Shown here: positions 6,875 to 11,333 of the stretch, in pieces
How the letters are laid out: the number at the start of each line of letters is the position of its first letter
Numbering within the stretch: the first letter of the stretch is position 1
From: Clostridiales bacterium
Lineage (GTDB): Bacteria; Bacillota; Clostridia; Peptostreptococcales; Natronincolaceae
NCBI GenBank assembly: GCA_012800145.1
Contig: JAAZJW010000069.1
Location: forward strand, 1-11,333
Length of the DNA stretch: 11,333 nucleotides
Direction: 5' to 3'
The notes under the pieces: generated by a model
The model's database searches: none
Seen by the model: the letters and a program-made list of their open reading frames with translations, nothing else
What the model was told of the DNA's origin: nothing
Position numbers and translations under genes: made by a program

Positions 6875-6930
6875 AAAAAGAATATATATTTTTGTAGCGG
6901 GAATGGCGAGAAATTTTATCCCATAATAAA

Positions 6931-7006
6931 CGATAAGTGCCATATGCCAAATGTATTTGGTTGTGTTTTGAGCATCAGACAGGAATGGGGACATATGGCA
7001 GTATCG
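6931..7006 (+). promoter_or_regulatory. Structured leader region upstream of ilvH
   Basis: TGCCATATG (6938-6946) pairs perfectly with CATATGGCA (6992-7000). Past a small internal loop the stem extends through CGATA (6931-6935) and TATCG (7002-7006), for 14 base pairs in all. Inside the stem, CCAAA (6947-6951) and TTTGG (6956-6960) form a second hairpin directly stacked on the first, so the region could fold as a junction. It lies between the likely promoter and the ribosome-binding site of ilvH. It lacks the conserved T-box sequence and I do not match it to a known riboswitch. It could be a cis-regulatory RNA, or a REP-like palindrome unrelated to ilvH. Confidence 0.45.
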
Positions 7007-7046
7007 GGTACAAAAATAAAATTCTTAAAAACGGGGGGTGTGAATA

Positions 7047-7529
7047 ATGAATAGGCATATACTATCCATATTGGTAGAAAACCAATCAGGGGTCTTGAGT
7101 AAGGTTTCAGGTCTATTTACAAGAAGAGGATATAACATTGACAGTCTGTCCGTAGGGGAGACGGAAAATCCCGATGTTTCGAGAATGACCATAACCTTGC
7201 AAAGGGATGAACAGGATGTTGAACAAATAAAAAAACAGTTAAATAAACTTATAGATGTAAAAAAGGTCATGGAATTAAAAAAAGAGGATTCTGTTTGTAG
7301 GGAGCTGTTGCTTATAAAGGTAAAGGCGGATATAAAAACCAGATCGGATATAATAGGTATATCGGGGATATTTAAAGCAAACATAGTAGATGTGGGCAAA
7401 GAAAGCCTGGTACTGGAGCTTACCGGAGCCAGCGAAAAGACAGATGCATTTATAGAAATACTGAAGCCCTATGGTATATTGGAATGTCATCGTACCGGCA
7501 TAACAGCGTTAAAAAGAGAAGGAAGTTAA
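7047..7529 (+). CDS. ilvH: Acetolactate synthase small (regulatory) subunit
   Basis: IlvH binds the catalytic subunit IlvB, activates it, and mediates valine feedback inhibition of the first common step of branched-chain amino acid synthesis in the cytoplasm. The 160-residue length is typical. An N-terminal ACT domain (about 3-75) has the conserved ENQSGVLSKVSGLF and RRGYNIDSL blocks; Asn12, Gly15 and Asn30 align with Asn11, Gly14 and Asn29 of the valine site in the E. coli enzyme, so valine sensitivity is plausible. The C-terminal domain (about 82-158) carries IFKANIVDVG and ends HRTGITALKREG. ATG 7047 follows GGGGGGTG (7033-7040) by six bases. No ilvB or other ilv or leu gene is adjacent, which is unusual, so the catalytic subunit must be encoded elsewhere. 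The gene appears intact and single. Confidence 0.96.
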   Translation: MNRHILSILVENQSGVLSKVSGLFTRRGYNIDSLSVGETENPDVSRMTITLQRDEQDVEQIKKQLNKLIDVKKVMELKKEDSVCRELLLIKVKADIKTRSDIIGISGIFKANIVDVGKESLVLELTGASEKTDAFIEILKPYGILECHRTGITALKREGS

Positions 7530-7594
7530 TATATTGGCGTTATAGTTATGTTTGTCCGCTTGTCCGGGGGAAATTTTTTGATTTCGGCAAGCTG

Positions 7595-7623
7595 TTGACA
7601 ACCATAATTATAAATGGTATTAT
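7595..7623 (+). promoter_or_regulatory. Strong consensus promoter downstream of ilvH
   Basis: A perfect TTGACA (7595-7600), a 17-base spacer, and TATTAT (7618-7623, 5 of 6). It is the best-scoring promoter by eye in the window. An inverted repeat ACCATAA (7601-7607)/TTATGGT (7625-7631) flanks the -10 box and could be an operator. No gene follows before the terminator at 7728-7757. Confidence 0.75.
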
Positions 7624-7629
7624 GTTATG

Positions 7630-7757
7630 GTGGCCGGGATGAAATACACAATAGATAGTTTCATGTTGTAATTACTTCCGAAATACAAAAAAATATTAAG
7701 CAATTAATATTTATATGTATAAATTGTAAAAAACCCTGATAAATTTCGGGGTTTTTT
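7630..7757 (+). ncRNA. Candidate small RNA, about 128 nt
   Basis: A transcript starting about seven bases after the TATTAT box would run from near 7630 to the terminator ending at 7757. The only reading frames inside are trivial (for example MKYTIDSFML, ten codons from ATG 7640) and lack clear ribosome-binding sites. Predicted parts are a short TGAAA/TTTCA stem (about 7639-7663), a perfect nine-pair A/U hairpin AAATATTAA (7691-7699) with TTAATATTT (7704-7712), and the terminator hairpin. The unit is separate from ilvH and precedes the tig promoter, so it is not an obvious leader of either. Function and family are unknown. Alternatives are a tiny peptide gene or a long 3' region of ilvH. Confidence 0.45.
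7728..7757 (+). terminator. Strong Rho-independent terminator between ilvH and tig
   Basis: Twelve base pairs including one G-T wobble: AAAAAACCCTGA (7728-7739) with TTTCGGGGTTTTTT (7744-7757; pairing uses 7746-7757), loop of six, ending in six T. The A-run on the other arm makes it potentially bidirectional, though no minus-strand gene reads into it. It ends both the candidate small RNA and any ilvH read-through. Confidence 0.92.
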
Positions 7758-7815
7758 GATATCAAACCTTGCATAAATTAATTAATAAAAAATAACAAAA
7801 AATGCTTAGATATTG

Positions 7816-7844
7816 TTGACAATAGTATATGTATTAGTTAGTAT
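7816..7844 (+). promoter_or_regulatory. Promoter of the tig-clpP-clpX operon
   Basis: TTGACA (7816-7821) with 17-base spacing to TAGTAT (7839-7844, 4 of 6); TATGAT at 7842-7847 is an alternative -10. The -35 sits in the palindrome ATTGT-TG-ACAAT (7812-7823). It would give a leader of about 95 bases before the trigger factor ATG. No CtsR heptad repeat (GGTCAAA type) or CIRCE element is seen here, so heat-shock control of the CtsR or HrcA kind is not supported at this promoter. Confidence 0.6.
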
Positions 7845-7876
7845 GATAATTATAAGTTATGCCATGTACGTTTTTT

Positions 7877-7905
7877 AAACATCCTTTAACCATATGGGTG
7901 TTTTT
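7877..7905 (+). promoter_or_regulatory. Hairpin with short T-run in the tig leader
   Basis: AAACATCC (7877-7884) pairs with GGGTGTTT (7896-7903, one G-T pair) and the 3' arm runs into TTTTT before AAA. It resembles a weak terminator or attenuator about 42 bases ahead of the trigger factor start. No anti-terminator or leader peptide is evident. Confidence 0.35.
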
Positions 7906-7946
7906 AAATAGTGCATGAAAATAGAAGCCATAGAGGAGGACTATGC

Positions 7947-9233
7947 ATGAGTTCGGAAATCATAAAAAAGGAAGATACTAAAATCACATTAAAATTAGTT
8001 GTAGAATCCGCAAAATTTGAGGAGGCTATCAACAAAGTTTACAACAAAACGAAATCTAAATTTAATATTCAGGGGTTTAGAAAGGGAAAAGCCCCAAGGA
8101 AGATTATCGAAAGATTTTATGGCATAGAAATTTTCTATGAAGATGCTATTGAAATGGTTTTTCCTGAGGTTTATGAAACTGCTCTGAAACAGCATGATAT
8201 TAAGCCTGTGGATCATCCGGAAATTGACATTGAAGAAATTGATAAAGGTGAGGATGTTGTATTTACGGCAGTTGTAGAGGTTATGCCGGAGTTTGAGGTT
8301 GCAGAATACAAAGGTATAGAAGTAGAGAAAAAAGAGTATAATGTACAAGAAGAGGATATTCAAAAAGAATTGGATGTATTATTACAAAAAAATGCAAGAA
8401 TGATTGCCATAGAAGATAGAGCCGCACAAGAAGATGATATGGTAATTATTGACTATAAAGGGATGGTAGACGGGGTAGCCTTTGAAGGCGGTACTGCGGA
8501 AAAGCAAAGCCTTACAATCGGATCGGGGCAATTTATACCCGGTTTTGAAGAACAGTTGGTGGGTAAAAATATAGGAGATGAAGTAGAGGTAAAAGTAACC
8601 TTCCCGGAAGATTACTACGCCGAAGATTTAGCGGGACAGGAGGCTGTTTTCGAAGTAGTAATACATGAGATAAAAGAAAAGGAACTCCCGCAATTGGACG
8701 ATGAGTTTGCAAAAGATGTTTCGGAATTCGATACATTAGATGAATTAAAAGAAGATGTTAGGAAGGAATTGGAAAAGAATGCGGAAAACAGAGCCGAGCA
8801 AGAATTAAGGAATAGTATTATAGAACAGGTGTCTGGTAAAATAGACATTGAAATACCCGATGTAGTCATCGAAAGGCAAGTAGATAACATGTTGATGGAT
8901 TTTGGATACAATCTACAGTACCAAGGATTGAGCCTGGAGCATTATCTACAAATGACAGGAATTAGTGGGGAGGATCTGAGAGAACAAATGAGAACGGATG
9001 CTATCAAAACCATTAAAAATGAACTGGTACTTGGAAAGATTGGAAAACAGGAAAACATTGTAGCAACTGATGAAGAGTTAGATGAGCAAATCCGGAAAAC
9101 AGCTGAGCAATTTGGCCAAGATCCCGAAAAAATGAAATCGAATTTAGGGGAAAAGGAACTAAAATCAATTGAAGAAAGTATAGTCTTTAGAAAGACAATT
9201 GATTTCCTAGTTGAAAATGCCAAAATAGCTTAG
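7947..9233 (+). CDS. tig: Trigger factor, ribosome-associated chaperone and prolyl isomerase
   Basis: Trigger factor binds near the ribosomal exit tunnel and shields nascent chains; its middle domain catalyses prolyl cis-trans isomerisation. From ATG 7947 it has 428 residues, the usual length. The ribosome-docking signature GFRKGKAPR falls at residues 43-51, as in the family. The FKBP-like domain spans about 155-245, with DYKG (169-172) and PGFEEQL from Pro198. The C-terminal arm domain follows to Ala428 and is rich in Glu and Lys. The start was chosen because GGAGG (7935-7939) lies seven bases upstream of ATG 7947; an in-frame GTG at 7911 has no such site. It is first gene of a tig-clpP-clpX operon, 40 bases before clpP, coupling folding of new proteins with ClpXP degradation. 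Confidence 0.97.
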   Translation: MSSEIIKKEDTKITLKLVVESAKFEEAINKVYNKTKSKFNIQGFRKGKAPRKIIERFYGIEIFYEDAIEMVFPEVYETALKQHDIKPVDHPEIDIEEIDKGEDVVFTAVVEVMPEFEVAEYKGIEVEKKEYNVQEEDIQKELDVLLQKNARMIAIEDRAAQEDDMVIIDYKGMVDGVAFEGGTAEKQSLTIGSGQFIPGFEEQLVGKNIGDEVEVKVTFPEDYYAEDLAGQEAVFEVVIHEIKEKELPQLDDEFAKDVSEFDTLDELKEDVRKELEKNAENRAEQELRNSIIEQVSGKIDIEIPDVVIERQVDNMLMDFGYNLQYQGLSLEHYLQMTGISGEDLREQMRTDAIKTIKNELVLGKIGKQENIVATDEELDEQIRKTAEQFGQDPEKMKSNLGEKELKSIEESIVFRKTIDFLVENAKIA

Positions 9234-9273
9234 TTTAACATATTATAAAATAAAAATATTAGGAGTGAAAAAA

Positions 9274-9858
9274 ATGCCATTGGTTCCTATGGTTGTAGAA
9301 CAAACTAACAGGGGGGAGAGGTCTTTTGATATTTTCTCCAGGTTATTAAAGGAAAGAATTATTTTCCTGGGCCACGAGGTAACTGATATTACCGCTAATT
9401 TAGTAGTAGCCCAATTACTGTTTTTAGAAGCCGAGGACCCTGATAAAGACATTCAGCTATATATCAATAGCCCGGGGGGGTCCATAACTGCCGGTATGGC
9501 TATATATGATACAATGAATTATATTAAATCGGATGTATCTACTATATGTATCGGTATGGCCGCGAGCATGGGTGCTTTTCTTTTGGCGGCAGGGGAAAAA
9601 AATAAGCGATTTGCACTTCCAAATGCCGAGATTATGATTCACCAGCCCTTGGGAGTAACAAAAGGTCAGGCGGAGGACATTCGGATTCATGCGGAGCGAA
9701 TTTTAAGGACCAGAGATACAATAAATAAAATATTAGCTGAAAGAACGGGTAAACCGCTAGAAACAATACAAAAGGATACAGATAGAGACTTCTTCATGGA
9801 AGCAAACGAAGCCAAAGAATATGGCATAATTGATGAGGTAATAACTACAATAAAATAG
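9274..9858 (+). CDS. clpP: ATP-dependent Clp protease proteolytic subunit
   Basis: ClpP forms a barrel of two seven-subunit rings that cleaves proteins threaded in by ClpX or other Clp ATPases. The 194-residue protein has the serine-protease triad at the canonical positions: Ser98 in GMAASMG, His123 in MIHQPLG and Asp172 in DRDFFM, plus the oxyanion-loop block NSPGGS (65-70). The start MPLVPMVVEQ matches the short processed-type N-terminus of the family. ATG 9274 follows AGGAG (9261-9265) by eight bases; an in-frame GTG at 9265 overlaps that site and is rejected. The gene lies 40 bases after tig and 24 before clpX with no promoter or terminator visible between, so it is co-transcribed with both. 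Confidence 0.98.
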   Translation: MPLVPMVVEQTNRGERSFDIFSRLLKERIIFLGHEVTDITANLVVAQLLFLEAEDPDKDIQLYINSPGGSITAGMAIYDTMNYIKSDVSTICIGMAASMGAFLLAAGEKNKRFALPNAEIMIHQPLGVTKGQAEDIRIHAERILRTRDTINKILAERTGKPLETIQKDTDRDFFMEANEAKEYGIIDEVITTIK

Positions 9859-9882
9859 TCGCTATTTGAAAGAGGTGTAAAG

Positions 9883-11163
9883 ATGTCCAGATTTGATGAA
9901 AAGAAGCAGTTAAAATGCTCTTTTTGCGGTAAGTCCCAAGATCAAGTAAGGAGGCTTATTGCCGGTCCTAATGTATATATTTGTGATGAATGTATTGAGC
10001 TATGCCAGGAGATCATTCAAGAGGAATTCGACGAAAATATGGAAATTGACCTGGTAGACCTGCCGAAACCAAGTGAAATAAAATATATATTGGATCAATA
10101 TGTAATTGGACAGGAACGAGCTAAGAAAGCCTTAGCTGTTGCCGTATATAACCATTATAAAAGGATTAACATCGAGGATATCAAAGGTGAAGATATAGAG
10201 ATCCAAAAGAGTAACATTTTAATGCTGGGCCCTACGGGCTCCGGTAAGACTCTTTTAGCGCAAACGTTGGCCAGAAGATTAAATGTTCCCTTTGCAATTG
10301 CAGATGCCACCTCCCTAACAGAGGCGGGCTATGTGGGTGAAGATGTTGAAAACATACTTCTCAAGCTTATTCAATCGGCAGATTATGATATTGAAAAAGC
10401 CGAAAGGGGCATTATTTATATAGACGAGGTTGATAAAATAGCCAAGAAATCTGAGAACCCATCCATTACGAGGGATGTAAGCGGTGAAGGTGTACAACAG
10501 GCATTGCTTAAAATATTGGAGGGGACAGTAGCCAGTGTGCCGCCGCAAGGTGGGAGAAAGCACCCTCATCAGGAATTTATCCAAATAGACACTACTAATA
10601 TTCTATTTATTGTTGGTGGTGCCTTCGGTGGAATAGAATCAATTATCCAAAAACGTATTGGCAACAGTTCTATGGGCTTCGGAGCTAAAATTGAAAGTAA
10701 AAAAATTACGGATTTGGGTTCTATATTGAAAAAGATACAGCCTGAGGACCTGTTAAAGTTTGGGCTCATCCCGGAATTTGTCGGTAGATTACCTGTGGTA
10801 GTGACCCTTGATCAATTAGGTGAAGAGGATTTGGTGAGAATACTGACGGAACCTAAAAATGCTCTTACCAAACAATATAAAAGATTGTTTGAAATCGATG
10901 GCGTAGTTCTGGAAATAGAAGAAGAAGCGCTTAAAATGATAGCTCAAAAGGCAATGGATATAAAAACCGGCGCCAGGGGGTTAAGGGGCATTATAGAAGG
11001 GGTTATGTTGGATATTATGTACGAAATCCCATCCAGGGGAGATGTTGAAAAGGTTATTATTACGGAAGATACCATTGTTAATGAGAGTGAACCTGAAACT
11101 GTTTTAAAAACATCGGATAAAACTGATTTAGATAAAAAAGACCCGAAAGAATCCGCATCATAA
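9883..11163 (+). CDS. clpX: ATP-dependent Clp protease ATP-binding subunit ClpX
   Basis: ClpX is a hexameric AAA+ unfoldase that recognises tagged or damaged proteins and feeds them to ClpP. The 426-residue protein starts with a zinc-binding domain, Cys12, Cys15, Cys34 and Cys37 (CSFC and CDEC), which dimerises and binds adaptors. The AAA+ module has Walker A GPTGSGKT (116-123), the GYVG pore loop (149-152), Walker B IIYIDEVDK with Asp181-Glu182, the RKH loop (225-227), and sensor 2 GARGLR (363-368). The ClpP-docking loop reads SMGFGA (263-268), with Met-Gly-Phe where many ClpX have Ile-Gly-Phe. The tail after about residue 400 is charged and variable. AGAGGTG lies five bases before ATG 9883. 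It is the last gene of the operon; no lon gene follows before the terminator. Confidence 0.98.
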   Translation: MSRFDEKKQLKCSFCGKSQDQVRRLIAGPNVYICDECIELCQEIIQEEFDENMEIDLVDLPKPSEIKYILDQYVIGQERAKKALAVAVYNHYKRINIEDIKGEDIEIQKSNILMLGPTGSGKTLLAQTLARRLNVPFAIADATSLTEAGYVGEDVENILLKLIQSADYDIEKAERGIIYIDEVDKIAKKSENPSITRDVSGEGVQQALLKILEGTVASVPPQGGRKHPHQEFIQIDTTNILFIVGGAFGGIESIIQKRIGNSSMGFGAKIESKKITDLGSILKKIQPEDLLKFGLIPEFVGRLPVVVTLDQLGEEDLVRILTEPKNALTKQYKRLFEIDGVVLEIEEEALKMIAQKAMDIKTGARGLRGIIEGVMLDIMYEIPSRGDVEKVIITEDTIVNESEPETVLKTSDKTDLDKKDPKESAS

Positions 11164-11164
11164 G

Positions 11165-11196
11165 AAATGTCCTAACTTAGGTTGGGGCATTTTCTT
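11165..11196 (+). terminator. Rho-independent terminator after clpX
   Basis: A stem of about 12 base pairs joins AAATGTCCTAAC (11165-11176) to GTTGGGGCATTT (11181-11192) with a four-base TTAG loop and a few G-T pairs, followed by TCTT. It starts two bases after the clpX stop and ends the tig-clpP-clpX operon. Confidence 0.88.
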
Positions 11197-11200
11197 ATCT

Positions 11201-11333
11201 GTGTGTCAAGGGTGTGTCAAGGGGACGGTGTGTCAAGGGTGGTGTGTCAAGGGGACGTTTCGGTTGACACATCGCGATGTGTCAACCGAAACGTCCCCTT
11301 GACACACCACCCTTGACACACCGTCCCCTTGAC
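11201..11333. repeat. Perfect long palindrome built from TGTGTCAAGGGG units, cut by the window edge
   Basis: Positions 11216-11274 and 11275-11333 are exact reverse complements with no loop: a palindrome of at least 118 bp centred on ATCG|CGAT. It reaches the last base, so it probably continues. The left part contains four direct GTGTGTCAAGGG units starting at 11201, 11212, 11228 and 11242. The octamer TGTGTCAA occurs at 11202, 11213, 11229, 11243 and 11278, and its reverse complement TTGACACA at 11264, 11299 and 11313. Related intergenic palindromes are, from memory, dispersed in some Firmicutes genomes; no transposase is present here. An assembly fold-back could also give a perfect palindrome at a contig end. 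Confidence 0.9.

Noticed and set aside
6903..6926. Seven-codon peptide MARNFIP in the ilvH leader as an attenuation leader peptide
   Set aside because: It has one Ile and no Val or Leu run, so it does not look like a branched-chain amino acid sensor.
6880..7046. T-box or ppGpp/ykkC-type riboswitch upstream of ilvH
   Set aside because: I could not find the conserved T-box antiterminator sequence, the ACGAR-type ykkC core, or a terminator hairpin before the gene.
6944..7054. 36-codon frame overlapping the ilvH start (MPNVFGCVLS...)
   Set aside because: Lacks a ribosome-binding site, shows no family resemblance, and lies in the predicted leader stem.
7911..7946. GTG start giving trigger factor a 12-residue N-terminal extension
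   Set aside because: No Shine-Dalgarno site before it; ATG 7947 has GGAGG at ideal spacing and gives the family's normal N-terminus with GFRKGKAPR at 43-51.
11201..11333. CRISPR array from the repeated TGTGTCAAGGGG units
   Set aside because: Repeats are short, unevenly spaced (11, 16 and 14 bases), occur in both orientations and have no unique spacers or cas genes; they form a palindrome instead.

Overview
The window looks like a piece of chromosome from a low-GC, Gram-positive Clostridia-type bacterium. This rests on the AT-rich coding sequence, purine-rich G-heavy Shine-Dalgarno sites (GGAGG, GGGGGGTG), A/T-rich TTGACA/TATAAT promoters, an AddA-type (not RecB-type) recombination nuclease, and the trigger factor-clpP-clpX gene order. 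I cannot name the genus from sequence alone.

Layout. Positions 3-101 hold an imperfect long inverted repeat rich in GGGGACGG. A metallophosphoesterase gene (113-868, minus) and an acylphosphatase gene (about 1060-1425, plus) are transcribed divergently from a short promoter region. A Clp1/Grc3-family polynucleotide kinase-like gene follows on the minus strand (1485-2366); it is visibly richer in G+C than its neighbours and faces the acylphosphatase gene. About 500 bases without a convincing gene lead to a small membrane-protein gene (2877-3008) with its own promoter and terminator. Then come addA (3239-6829), a structured leader, and ilvH (7047-7529). The 417-base gap after ilvH contains a good promoter and a strong terminator with no credible ORF between them, so it is a candidate small RNA. 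A second promoter drives tig-clpP-clpX (7947-11163), which ends at a strong terminator. The window closes inside a perfect palindrome of at least 118 bp built from repeated TGTGTCAAGGGG units.

How the genes work together. Trigger factor folds nascent chains at the ribosome exit and ClpXP degrades unfolded or tagged proteins, so the right-hand operon is a protein quality-control unit. AddA is the helicase-nuclease subunit of AddAB double-strand-break repair; its usual partner addB is not adjacent. IlvH is the regulatory subunit of acetolactate synthase; ilvB is not adjacent either. The remaining genes are single housekeeping enzymes.

No clearly new multi-gene system is evident. The observations most worth a second look are the apparently transferred Clp1-like kinase with an orphan ribosome-binding site beside it, the candidate small RNA at 7630-7757, the structured ilvH leader, and the long terminal palindrome. 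Related repeats at both ends suggest, as inference, that the window may be a draft contig broken at dispersed repeats.
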